A DNA stretch of 41,604 nt. It comes from a virus. Shown here one piece after another: positions 26,350-34,157 of the stretch. The DNA lies in IMG/VR virus record IMGVR_UViG_3300048446_000527, positions 1 through 41,604 of that record; one strand, written 5' to 3'. The notes under the pieces were generated by a model. That model was given only the letters and a program-made list of their open reading frames with translations, was not told the DNA's origin and ran no database searches. Position 1 is the first letter of the stretch. Each line of letters begins with the position of its first letter. The translations under genes were made by a program, and so were the position numbers.

Positions 26350-26483
26350 CTAGGCAGTTCCTTGAGAAAAGACAGCAAGCTTACCTTGCGGTTTACTCGG
26401 GTGTTTATCTTGCCCGAAAGCTTTTCGTGTTTCTTCAATGCAATAGGAGCTACTGCTTTACATAATTTGCGTGATATTTTCAT
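26346..26483 (-). CDS. 45-aa basic peptide
   Basis: A short ORF ending in an ATGA overlap with the NUDIX start and beginning M-K-I-S-R-K-L-C-K-A. Its stop and the start of the next gene are coupled, the standard pattern of this operon, and an A-rich leader precedes it. Lys/Arg/Leu-rich, amphipathic helix likely. Unknown function. Confidence 0.55.
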   Translation of the reverse strand: MKISRKLCKAVAPIALKKHEKLSGKINTRVNRKVSLLSFLKELPR

Positions 26484-26488
26484 ATTAT

Positions 26489-26785
26489 CTAGTTTTCTGG
26501 GTTACACTCAGTTATTTGAGTTATTAGTACGCCTCCTTGTTCAATGAGGCATTTAAATTGTTTAAGAACTTCATTTAGTTCTTTGTCCTCAAGTGACATC
26601 ATGCTGTCACCACCGTGTACTAGGCATACACGCAACAGGAACACCTCTTCAAGCCGAGGGTTCCCTTTAAGGCACTTGTCACCTTCGCGCTGCAGCAAAG
26701 ATGTGACACGCTCTACAAATGCCTTCTTATCAGGCTCCTGTATATCATTAGGATATACAGATGTTATATGTCTAGTTAGTTTCAT
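26489..26785 (-). CDS. Hypothetical protein, 98 aa
   Basis: The first gene of the leftward block. Helical, with V-T-S-L-L-Q-R-E-G-D-K-C-L, R-L-E-E-V-F-L-L-R-V-C-L-V-H-G-G-D and L-N-E-V-L-K-Q-F-K. The ATG follows an AT-rich leader without Shine-Dalgarno. No family recognised. Confidence 0.65.
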   Translation of the reverse strand: MKLTRHITSVYPNDIQEPDKKAFVERVTSLLQREGDKCLKGNPRLEEVFLLRVCLVHGGDSMMSLEDKELNEVLKQFKCLIEQGGVLITQITECNPEN

Positions 26786-26826
26786 ATTTTCTAATGTATT
26801 ATATTATTTTCTAAATTGGTAAAGAA

Positions 26827-26876
26827 ATTACCATTCCTAGCCTAGCCTCACCTAGCAGGGACTTGCTTTGCTTTGC
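26827..26876 (-). repeat. Five-base periodic GG-rich tract (short)
   Basis: On the plus strand successive pentamers mostly end in CC, CA or CT (TTACC ATTCC TAGCC TAGCC), i.e. GGNNN units on the minus strand. It lies in the leader of the 26785 gene. Followed on the minus strand's upstream side by AAGTATTT, similar to the tail of the pseudoknot elements, but no pseudoknot is formed here. Confidence 0.6.
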
Positions 26877-27010
26877 CGAGGCAGTAAATACTTGTGAAGC
26901 CACCCTACACGCTCCACAACGTCGTGTCCCAACCCGTATAACCGTATGACACGCCCGTGTTTGTTTGTTTGTTTGTATTAATAACCCAACCTAACCCGCA
27001 AATTGAAGGA

Positions 27011-27036
27011 CGAGCAGGAAGACAAAAACCTGCTCG
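27011..27036 (-). other. Hairpin, 8-bp perfect stem
   Basis: CGAGCAGG pairs with CCTGCTCG across a 10-nt loop that is T-rich on the minus strand. No T-tract follows on either strand, so it is not a typical intrinsic terminator. Confidence 0.6.
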
Positions 27037-27061
27037 CCCCACTTAACTAAGGAAAGTGATA

Positions 27062-27096
27062 GGAAGCGAACAGCTGGGGGACAACTGCTCGCTTCC
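27062..27096 (-). other. Hairpin H2, 15-bp stem on the minus strand
   Basis: On the minus strand GGAAGCGAGCAGTTG pairs fully with CAGCTGTTCGCTTCC around a 5-nt loop, using two G-U pairs. On the plus strand the same positions are A-C mismatches. It is followed by TATCACTTTCC and shares an exact 15-mer with H1. Confidence 0.7.
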
Positions 27097-27110
27097 ATGG
27101 GGGATATGGG

Positions 27111-27910
27111 GAAATAAAATAGATACAGGAGTTACCAACAATACTGCCCGTGCAATCCCACGCTGGCATTCTGAAGCGTCGATCGCACTCATTGTTGCAC
27201 TTTTAGTCCATTGTCAATGGACATGGTCTGTGATTATACTGCAAACCATTGCAGTCTCCTGTATTATTTAATACTCTGATTGCACTATAGTAGGGATTGA
27301 CTTTTCCGTTTTAGTTAAGGTAGAGATTCCCAAGCACGCTAATGCTCCCGTCTCTTACACACTGCAGGAGTAATTAAAGGTATAGTCGGAGTCATGATCT
27401 TAGTTTACTAACAGCGAATCCTTTACCTGACTTTCAACAAGAGTTACCTTCACCCGAGATTCCTGACGCCGTTAAGCTTTTGCAGAATCTACACATTTAA
27501 GAGCTAAAGATCACAACTCCAACTAGAAATAAAATAGATACACGAGTACCGACTATGATTGACGCTTTGTGTCGCGGACATAGTCCCGAATAGTAGTGTT
27601 GTACGAATCACCTCGTGCCGCCGTCCGCATCCTTACATAGTCGTATAGCTCCACTGAGCAAGCTATGCCCCGCAGGAAAAGGATGAGGCTGGACATCTAG
27701 CTGGTATGATAAGCTCTAGTCGAGTCACGGCAGTCGACTGAAACCTGAGTTACATAGTCTTACAGCTCTATCCATCTTAGCAAGCTAATGCAGGATTCTA
27801 CCAATGACCCGACTAGAGCCTACCAATACCATTAGTAGCTAGTCGGCACTTGTGTACCTACCTTGTAAATGTACTGCGAAGTGTTCTGTCGTGACATTAC
27901 AGTGTCACGC
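27111..27910 (+). ncRNA. Candidate large structured RNA, region 1 (two modules)
   Basis: About 800 nt without a gene but packed with stems. The 17-mer GAAATAAAATAGATACA opens two modules (27111, 27526). Module A is closed by ATACAGGAG/CTCCTGTAT (27123-27131/27256-27264) and contains GTGCAA/TTGCAC, GTCCAT/ATGGAC and ACTGCAA/TTGCAGT hairpins. Between the modules, GGAGT-TGATCTTAG pairs with CTAAAGATCA-ACTCC (27388-27403/27504-27520). Module B is closed by CACGAG/CTCGTG (compensated relative to A), with GACTATG/CATAGTC inside. Further stems are GTATAGCT/AGCTATGC, CATCCTT/AAGGATG, GCTCTAGTCG/CGACTAGAGC (27713/27810) and CGTGACA/TGTCACG. G-U pairs in the GACGC/GTGTC and GTATAGCT stems form only on the plus strand. 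A replication origin is an alternative. Confidence 0.55.
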
Positions 27911-27956
27911 TGTGGCACACCTGATACACATTGGGTTCGTGTTGAAGGGTTAAGGG

Positions 27957-28568
27957 TTATTTCCACATACGCTTACGGCGAGCATTCTCATTACTAATGG
28001 CACGATTAGTGCGCCAATAGTCACGCTCATCCGTAGCTAACTCTGTAGCACCACCTGCCCGAGCCGCTACGATATTCTCGATACGACGCAAGCCAGTAGC
28101 ACTACCATACACAGGAGTATACTTACCATTGCTAAGCTTCCGTAGATGCTTAGGGTAGGCAATATCTCCAATAGCACGATACAACAATTTGTTGCGAGGT
28201 CGTGCTCGTTGTACAGCTACGCCATGCCACATAACGAGTGAGTGAGTAACTACCTTGCCGTTGATCATAAGATCCTTACGGCACTTGTGTGGTACTTGAG
28301 GTGACAGCTTAGGCTCACCATTCTCTACACGAAAGCGTGTAGTAGGCGAAGCAAACGCTACCTTCTCATTGATACGCTTGGCAGTCCTGCGGTCAGATGC
28401 CATGACACGATGAGCATCATTGCAATCGAACCAACGAGTAAACTTACTCGGACGCTTGGGCACAGCAACAGCCTTGGTTGGAGGACGATGCTTCTGAGGC
28501 TTAAACCTATTCTTACTCCGTTTAAGCCTACGACGAGCAATCGCCTCAGGTGATCTTCGTGTTGCCAT
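27957..28568 (-). CDS. Very basic hypothetical protein, 203 aa
   Basis: Arg/Lys-rich throughout, with an N-terminal basic arm (R-R-S-P-E-A-I-A-R-R-R-L-K-R-S-K-N-R) and a more ordered middle (L-M-I-N-G-K-V-V-T-H-S-L-V-M-W-H-G-V-A-V). Composition resembles nucleic-acid-binding or ribosomal-type proteins. It lies between two candidate structured RNAs, so an RNA-binding role is a reasonable but untested inference. A hairpin sits about 10 nt before its ATG; no Shine-Dalgarno is seen. Confidence 0.65.
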   Translation of the reverse strand: MATRRSPEAIARRRLKRSKNRFKPQKHRPPTKAVAVPKRPSKFTRWFDCNDAHRVMASDRRTAKRINEKVAFASPTTRFRVENGEPKLSPQVPHKCRKDLMINGKVVTHSLVMWHGVAVQRARPRNKLLYRAIGDIAYPKHLRKLSNGKYTPVYGSATGLRRIENIVAARAGGATELATDERDYWRTNRAISNENARRKRMWK

Positions 28569-28577
28569 AAAGGTGGA

Positions 28578-28608
28578 TGCGTAGCTTTGCTCGCAAGGAT
28601 GCTACGCA
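28578..28608 (-). promoter_or_regulatory. Intercistronic hairpin before the basic gene
   Basis: TGCGTAGC (28578-28585) pairs with GCTACGCA (28601-28608), filling the gap between the stop at 28615 and the ATG at 28568. Its position directly upstream of a start lacking a ribosome site suggests control of translation or mRNA processing. Confidence 0.5.
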
Positions 28609-28614
28609 GTGCCG

Positions 28615-29427
28615 TCAGGCAGAAGCTAACTCAGGCAGTGCAGAGATTGCTTTGCCGTCGTCAAGAATACCTGTGTTACCCAGATCAGTTAGGATGTTGT
28701 CCATAGCCTCAGTCTTTACGGGCAGAAGGTAGTTGGCATCTAAGCCATGCTCACCCTTAGTCCACTCGAAGTCACGAGGCACATCAGTAATTACTGAGTT
28801 CTCGTGCTCGACTACAGCCTTGAACATACGCTGGGTATGTGGGCAGTTTTGTATACGCTCCTGACGAGCGACTACAGCCTTCGTGACAGCCTCTTTGACT
28901 GAGTCACGATTGCGTACCCACTGAGGTACTTTGCCCAGGAAGGACACAGCAACTCGCTCCTTGTCATCCTTTTTGACAATCAAATCTACCGCACGAGCAA
29001 TAAGCCCGCCACGATCTACAAGCTTGCCTGTCTCACCATCGTACTGAGGTGGACGCACAAGATGATCAAGCACATCACTACGGATGTCCCAGCGTTCAGC
29101 TAACTTGACAGCTTCTTCAGCCGACTCGACTTCAGCAAATGTGCCGTTGCCACGAACTGCATTGAGTTTTTCCTTGGCAGTTTTAAGTGCCAGTTCTTCC
29201 TCAGCAGTATGAGGCACAACGATGGAATCGAAAGCATGAACGCTACGATTCATACCACCGCTGTAGTTAACGGCAGGTGATGACCACTGATCTACAGCAT
29301 CGTCATCTACTTCAGCCCGAAGGCTACCGATAGCTTGCAAGGTATGGTTAGTGTTGGCTAGGCTTGCACCTAGCGATAAGCTAGTACCTAATGATACTAG
29401 TCCGTCGATGTTATTATCTGTTGACAT
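28615..29427 (-). CDS. Hypothetical protein, 270 aa
   Basis: Not recognised. A Ser/Gly/Leu-rich N-terminus (L-G-T-S-L-S-L-G-A-S-L-A) is followed by a helical charged region (residues 75-110) and a central alpha/beta part (V-A-V-S-F-L-G-K-V-P-Q-W-V-R-N-R, then V-V-A-R-Q-E-R-I-Q-N-C-P-H). No signal peptide or membrane helix. It forms a two-gene minus-strand unit with the basic 203-aa gene, bracketed by the two structured non-coding regions. Confidence 0.65.
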   Translation of the reverse strand: MSTDNNIDGLVSLGTSLSLGASLANTNHTLQAIGSLRAEVDDDAVDQWSSPAVNYSGGMNRSVHAFDSIVVPHTAEEELALKTAKEKLNAVRGNGTFAEVESAEEAVKLAERWDIRSDVLDHLVRPPQYDGETGKLVDRGGLIARAVDLIVKKDDKERVAVSFLGKVPQWVRNRDSVKEAVTKAVVARQERIQNCPHTQRMFKAVVEHENSVITDVPRDFEWTKGEHGLDANYLLPVKTEAMDNILTDLGNTGILDDGKAISALPELASA

Positions 29428-29452
29428 AAGATCGACAACACGAAACCCAAGG

Positions 29453-30203
29453 CACGAGGTGGCTCACTAGAGTATTGCGTGGATGACATCGACAAGCCGT
29501 GCACGAAACATCTGAAGCATTCATAGTGGCGGGAACTACCCCATAAGACCCAATGTGCAGACAATTCGTTCGTGAATAGTTGGCAATTACAATATAGAGT
29601 TAGTCTGTTGCATCAGACACAATACTCTAGAGAACCACCTCGCAGTGCATTCTGTTAATTTATTATAGTGGTTTGACAGCCTTCCACTCTGTCCCACCCA
29701 TAGATATGGGAATCGGACGCACTTTCCACAAGATCAACAAGCTAATAGGAAACACACTTGGATTGGAATGGCACTCGGACATTACTCGTTTACGCACCAT
29801 GCTATAGTATCTCGTTCCCTGACATTACAAGGACTAGGGTTCTCGCTCCGATGTCTCGCTTACACCTCACCTCATATGGATTATAGCTTTATATCCTTCC
29901 ACTCAATCCGAGGGTAGTTACTCTTTAAAAGCTTACTACAATGAGAAACAACTCTCACCATCGTTTGGGCGTGGCATCGTACCTAGCGTACTAATTGACT
30001 ACTAGCAGGCAGACTGTTACATTTTTGATCGATCGCTCGACTCGCAGAGCAGTTTGAAACTACTTGACTAGGACTTGGTTTTTAGACTGCTAACATCTCG
30101 CAGTGAAAGTTATAGGTAATCGATAGGCGTTTGGGTTATGTCAGTGATTGACTAGGTGATTGTTGAATTGTTCATACCTTAGTGGGCACGCCAACCTATC
30201 GAT
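29453..30203 (+). ncRNA. Candidate large structured RNA, region 2
   Basis: No gene in about 750 nt. A long-range helix joins CGAGGTGG (29455-29462) and CTAGAGTATTG (29467-29477) to CAATACTCTAG (29620-29630) and CCACCTCG (29635-29642), 19 pairs in all. Further stems: GTCTG/CAGAC, GACAG/CTGTC, CCCAT/ATGGG, CTTGGATTG/CAATCCGAG (29757/29904, one U-G on the plus strand), TGAGA/TCTCA, GCAGTTT/AGACTGC (30049/30084, one U-G), and ATCGATAGG/CCTATCGAT (30119/30195). It shares CAAGCTAAT and TGACATTACA with region 1. It may be a separate RNA or the 5' leader of the plus-strand gene at 30393. Confidence 0.55.
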
Positions 30204-30235
30204 GGTGTTGTATATAAGGGATTTAGGAAAGCAGT

Positions 30236-30259
30236 GTTACCTAAAACATATTAGGTAAC
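30236..30259 (+). other. Perfect 9-bp hairpin followed by G-runs
   Basis: GTTACCTAA (30236-30244) pairs with TTAGGTAAC (30251-30259) over a 6-nt loop. Seven G and then five G follow at once, and AAGGGGG can pair with CCCCCTT about 40 nt on. With no T-tract it is not a normal terminator. It may insulate the 30393 gene from the structured region. Confidence 0.55.
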
Positions 30260-30392
30260 AGGGGGGGCAAAGGGGGAATCGCCTTCGTGCAAATCAACAT
30301 AATATACCCCCCTTCTCTACTTTCCAGCCCCCAGAAACATCACAGAATGCCCATATAAGCCCCGAGAACCGCCCTAAAAAGGCACAGAATAA

Positions 30393-33300
30393 TTGACGAA
30401 TGGTATAGTACCTAGTAAACTAGGTTACATGGCACCACCAGATACACGAAATGTCTTTCAAAGAACCATGGATACTGTTACGGATTTTGCGAGTAATCTC
30501 TATACAGGTGTAGATAGATTAGCAGGAGGCATATTACCAGGCGGTCAGGATTTTAACCAGGGCTACATTGCAAATATTGGTACAAACCTTGGGTTAATTG
30601 ATCGCAATCAAGGAGTCCCTGGAGGAGTCGCATCTACGATAGATACTCAGTCTATACAGCCGAACTTAGACTTAAATTATGAGCAACCTTCACAGGAAAG
30701 TGCATTACAAGACTTTTTCTCCCCAGTAGACCAAGGAACAATGGGGTTATCTGAGGCATTTGGTAGTGGAGGAGGATTTATACCGCCAGGATATGACTCT
30801 GAGGCGGAAATGGTCGCTGCGGGAATAGGAGACGGGTGGACACCAACAACATATTATGAGTTTACTACTCAAAATGGATCACCTATTGGGGTAACTGACT
30901 TAGAAAATGGCAGATTTAAGATTGATACAGTAGATGCCAATACAGGTTTGATGGAAACTTTTATTCAGACGGGATATGATGGTAAGGGTGGAATAACTGA
31001 TTATGAGAATAATGCCACAGCTGCTGGTGAAATGTCTGTGAATACTGGAGCTACTAGGATTAATGGTATTGATCTAAGCTCATTATTTGCTACAGCGGCA
31101 ATTGATCCTAATTCTAAATTGGAAATGGGAACAAAGATGGGGTCGAATGCAGTAGATATGCAAAGGATTGATAATTTGGATAGTGCTACTTTTATAAGTC
31201 TTACGCCAGCGAGTCCAATAGGAGGTGGAGGAGTTACAGCAGAGAGTGAAAAGTTTTCTAATGATGTGTTAAATTACATGAACCAGCTTGATCAGGCTGG
31301 ATTGGGTACAGTCATTGAATCAAATCCCCTCATTCAGGAAGTTAAGAACGGAAAATCAGTTGAGGAAGTCTTTGGTACTACATTTACGAATACTGACCCT
31401 ATAGTTAATGATATAGGTAGTGATTTGAATACAACACTACCAACCTCAGATAATAATTCTTCATTAGCTGATGCATTTTCTAGTGGTGGGTTAGCAGATG
31501 GTAATCAGACAGCTACAAATAATATTACTACACCCGATATGGATAAGATATCTGGTGTGGATAATACACAGGGTTCGTTAAATACAAACACCAACTCTGA
31601 TGGCAGTAGGGAGAACCCAATGAATACTCCTGGCAATCCTATTACACAGGAGAATAGTAATGAAGGTATTGCAGATGGATACAGCGTAAATGAAGCAACA
31701 GGTATTATCACGCAGACAAACCCAGATGGTAGTCAGACGGAAATTGTATCAAATGAGAATCAATTAAATCCTAGAAGCGATGAGATTGGGCCTTCTATTG
31801 AGGCTTTTCATGACTATATGGAAACTCAAGCATTTTACGAGGACTTGAAAAGAAGACCGAATGAAGGGGGCGACAGTTCTTCATTGGTGCTTTATGATAT
31901 TGTTTCTGAACCGATGCTAGATGATCTTAAGAATGATTATGCTAAAATTTTAAAAGAGGTTGGAGTAGGTCAGGATCAAATAAATAAGCTTAAGGGAGAA
32001 AATACATGGGATGGCGTAAAGGGTGCATTTAATAAAATGACTCAACCCTTTAATGCTACTGCCAGTTTAAAGGGTGTTGTTCAGCTCGCGAAAGGTATTA
32101 TTAAATTTCCTAAGAATTTAGGAAAAGTCGAGGACGCTACGAAGACTCATAATATCAATATGCAGAAGCAGAAAGCAATCAGACCTCAGCTTGAGGAAAA
32201 GATGGAAGAGCTAAAGGCTCTTGGTGTAGAGATAGACTCTCTCGAAAAGCTAAATATATCGGGGTACGGACTGCAAGTTGCTATACAGGATGCAATCAAT
32301 AGTACCGATGATTTTGACACGAAGCTAGAACTTACTGAAGCATTAACTGAATTAAAAGGAGCAGACATACTTGGTCTAGATGTTGAACTAACAGATGAAG
32401 ATTTTTCACTTACACTGACTAGAGAGGAAGACGAGAGATACAATAACACTTATGAAAGTGATGGTCTGGGTGACACATCTTCACCAGCTAGTTATTATAG
32501 TGGTAAGCTTGCAGATTACGAAAATCCATTTAATCCTAGTGACGATCCATTTAAGCAGCCTACGCTTGCTGAGGGTGGGAATCAAGAAGGGTGGGACATT
32601 TCAAAAGATACCACTCGTGAACCTGAATCATGGGGAGTAATGAATGAGGATGGTAGGGCTGTAGCAAAATGGAATCCATTTGCTAAGGAGAGTGCACAGG
32701 AAGAAGTTGCTAAGGATATAGTTAATCCTAATCGTTCAGTATCAGACGGCTATTCCTCCCCAACTATGGCTACTATTGATCGTAATATTCGACCAACACT
32801 TGATCGGGTAGGGGATTTTATTGAATATCCGTTTGAAGTAGCAGGTATGGGTATGTATAACACGATTGGTCGATTACCACTTGTTGGTGGTGCTGGTAAA
32901 TCAATAGGTAATGCATTAGCAAGGACTGGACAGGGGATTGACCGAGCAATTGATACCAAGCTACCTGATAGTTTATTTGGACTAAAGACTGGTGACGATG
33001 GAACAGGTGGAGATGGTGAGGGAAATGAAATTCCACCTGAAATGTTTGAGGTAATGAAATCTGGTATTTATGGACCAGGAAATTCTCCACTTGTCGAATT
33101 ACTTAGAGATAAACACTACGGCACGGGTTACTATGCAAATAATGGCAATGGAGGGCAGGGAACTCCAGGGTACATGAACTCCGTTAGTGACCCAAGCATG
33201 ACAATATATGGTGGTTCAGGAGGGGTCGCATCATCAGGTGGTGTTCCTGGCGGTGTCGGAGGTATGGACGGAGGCTCAGGTAGTGCTCGTTCAGGAATGA

Positions 33301-33587
33301 GCAGTATGGCTGATGGATTTGATTTATCCACTTCTGATGGTCAGGCAAAGTATGCGGATCTATACGGAGAGGATAGACTTGCCGATGAGCTATCCAGGCG
33401 AGGGTTATTTGATCGAAGAGCAGCCGAAGTAGAGCAAGGGAATCCTGAGCAGGGAGACACATATGCTGGTATCGCAAACGAGAACTATCGTCTGAAAGAA
33501 CACTTTGAACAGCCTCAGCAAAATCTTGGCGAAGAAATAGCTAAAGGCATAAATAAGGTGCAAGGCAAAGAGGGCGTATTTGCGTGA
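30393..33587 (+). CDS. Large low-complexity phage protein, 1,064 aa
   Basis: Start uncertain: TTG 30393, or the in-frame ATG 30429 (M-A-P-P-D-T-R-N). Rich in Gly, Ser, Asn and Asp, with no membrane helix. A short motif recurs: G-I-A-D-G-Y-S, S-V-S-D-G-Y-S, S-M-A-D-G-F-D and G-L-A-D-G-N. A helical region spans about 500-700. The far C-terminus is Gly-rich, then acidic. Composition suits an internal virion or scaffold-type protein, but no family is recognised. The downstream gene starts in a GTGA overlap with its stop. Confidence 0.75.
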   Translation: MTNGIVPSKLGYMAPPDTRNVFQRTMDTVTDFASNLYTGVDRLAGGILPGGQDFNQGYIANIGTNLGLIDRNQGVPGGVASTIDTQSIQPNLDLNYEQPSQESALQDFFSPVDQGTMGLSEAFGSGGGFIPPGYDSEAEMVAAGIGDGWTPTTYYEFTTQNGSPIGVTDLENGRFKIDTVDANTGLMETFIQTGYDGKGGITDYENNATAAGEMSVNTGATRINGIDLSSLFATAAIDPNSKLEMGTKMGSNAVDMQRIDNLDSATFISLTPASPIGGGGVTAESEKFSNDVLNYMNQLDQAGLGTVIESNPLIQEVKNGKSVEEVFGTTFTNTDPIVNDIGSDLNTTLPTSDNNSSLADAFSSGGLADGNQTATNNITTPDMDKISGVDNTQGSLNTNTNSDGSRENPMNTPGNPITQENSNEGIADGYSVNEATGIITQTNPDGSQTEIVSNENQLNPRSDEIGPSIEAFHDYMETQAFYEDLKRRPNEGGDSSSLVLYDIVSEPMLDDLKNDYAKILKEVGVGQDQINKLKGENTWDGVKGAFNKMTQPFNATASLKGVVQLAKGIIKFPKNLGKVEDATKTHNINMQKQKAIRPQLEEKMEELKALGVEIDSLEKLNISGYGLQVAIQDAINSTDDFDTKLELTEALTELKGADILGLDVELTDEDFSLTLTREEDERYNNTYESDGLGDTSSPASYYSGKLADYENPFNPSDDPFKQPTLAEGGNQEGWDISKDTTREPESWGVMNEDGRAVAKWNPFAKESAQEEVAKDIVNPNRSVSDGYSSPTMATIDRNIRPTLDRVGDFIEYPFEVAGMGMYNTIGRLPLVGGAGKSIGNALARTGQGIDRAIDTKLPDSLFGLKTGDDGTGGDGEGNEIPPEMFEVMKSGIYGPGNSPLVELLRDKHYGTGYYANNGNGGQGTPGYMNSVSDPSMTIYGGSGGVASSGGVPGGVGGMDGGSGSARSGMSSMADGFDLSTSDGQAKYADLYGEDRLADELSRRGLFDRRAAEVEQGNPEQGDTYAGIANENYRLKEHFEQPQQNLGEEIAKGINKVQGKEGVFA

Positions 33588-33919
33588 GGCTCTGGGAATT
33601 TGCAAAAGTCCTCTGGAGGGAAGGCTTCCATTTTTCATTTCTTTACATTTTTATAATCGGATTCTTACATTTACTGCCCTTTTGGCTGTATCGAGGAAAA
33701 AAAGAAACACAGGAATGGAGAAGAAGATACCGAGTATGCTTAAAGTGTCCCTTGTTTGATGCTGAATTAAAAAGATGTAAACCATTTGATGCTAGTGAAC
33801 GGGGCTGTGGATGCTATGTCCCGTTTAGTAATCTATTCTATGACGAATGCTGGGGACGCATGAATTACGGAAGCCCGTTTGGATGGTCGAAATACGATGA
33901 GGGGAGTAAAAGCTCCTGA
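33584..33919 (+). CDS. Membrane-anchored Cys-rich small protein
   Basis: 111 aa, GTG start in a GTGA overlap with the previous stop. One N-terminal hydrophobic helix (F-S-F-L-Y-I-F-I-I-G-F-L-H-L-L) is followed by a cysteine module: C-L-K-C-P-L-F-D-A, K-R-C-K-P-F-D, G-C-G-C-Y-V-P. The cysteines probably bind metal, with the module on one side of the inner membrane. No function assigned. Confidence 0.65.
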   Translation: MRLWEFAKVLWREGFHFSFLYIFIIGFLHLLPFWLYRGKKETQEWRRRYRVCLKCPLFDAELKRCKPFDASERGCGCYVPFSNLFYDECWGRMNYGSPFGWSKYDEGSKSS

Positions 33920-34157
33920 CTACATCCGCAAGTTTGTTGCGGAAGAAGAGGGAAATGTTTGGAAGATTCGTTTTTGGTCTGAAATAATGGGTTACAGACC
34001 TATAGGTAGCCGATTAGGAAAGGGAAGTTTGCCCAAGTTAGACCTCAGTGCTGACAACTATGCGGATGCTGTGCTATTATGTGATCAATGGAACAAATGG
34101 TACCAGGACAACAAGTGCATACGCACATCCTCGAAGGCTCGTTCGAATCGTTTATAG
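33897..34157 (+). CDS. Hypothetical protein, 86 aa
   Basis: ATG 33897 chosen (M-R-G-V-K-A-P-D-Y); a TTG at 33879 would lengthen the overlap. Alpha/beta character with V-W-K-I-R-F-W-S-E-I-M-G-Y and Y-A-D-A-V-L-L-C-D-Q-W-N-K-W. Unknown role. Confidence 0.55.
   Translation: MRGVKAPDYIRKFVAEEEGNVWKIRFWSEIMGYRPIGSRLGKGSLPKLDLSADNYADAVLLCDQWNKWYQDNKCIRTSSKARSNRL

Larger units (their letters stand above)
26786..27110 (-). other. Non-coding leader before the leftward block
   Basis: No gene. Minus-strand order: hairpin H2 (27062-27096), hairpin 27011-27036, a fourfold TTTG microsatellite at 26958-26975 (CAAA on the minus strand), a possible CGTGTC/GACACG stem, the pentamer tract, and an AT-rich leader. 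The order (GGAAGC hairpin first, GG-pentamer tract later) mirrors the 23.5-24.1 kb leader. Confidence 0.55.

Noticed and set aside
21131-26506. 17-nt identity TAGTTTTCTGGGTTACA at 21131 and 26490
   Set aside because: Both copies lie at gene ends in different reading frames, with no structure or flanking similarity; kept as probable chance.
27011-27096. Hairpins as intrinsic terminators
   Set aside because: Neither is followed by a convincing run of T on either strand.
27111-27910. tRNA or tmRNA genes within the structured region
   Set aside because: No T-arm/acceptor pairing with a GGTTCRANNCC-type loop was found in either region.
27111-30203. Direct assignment to GOLLD or ROOL RNA
   Set aside because: Only size, complexity and phage setting agree; I cannot verify conserved sequence features without a covariance-model search.
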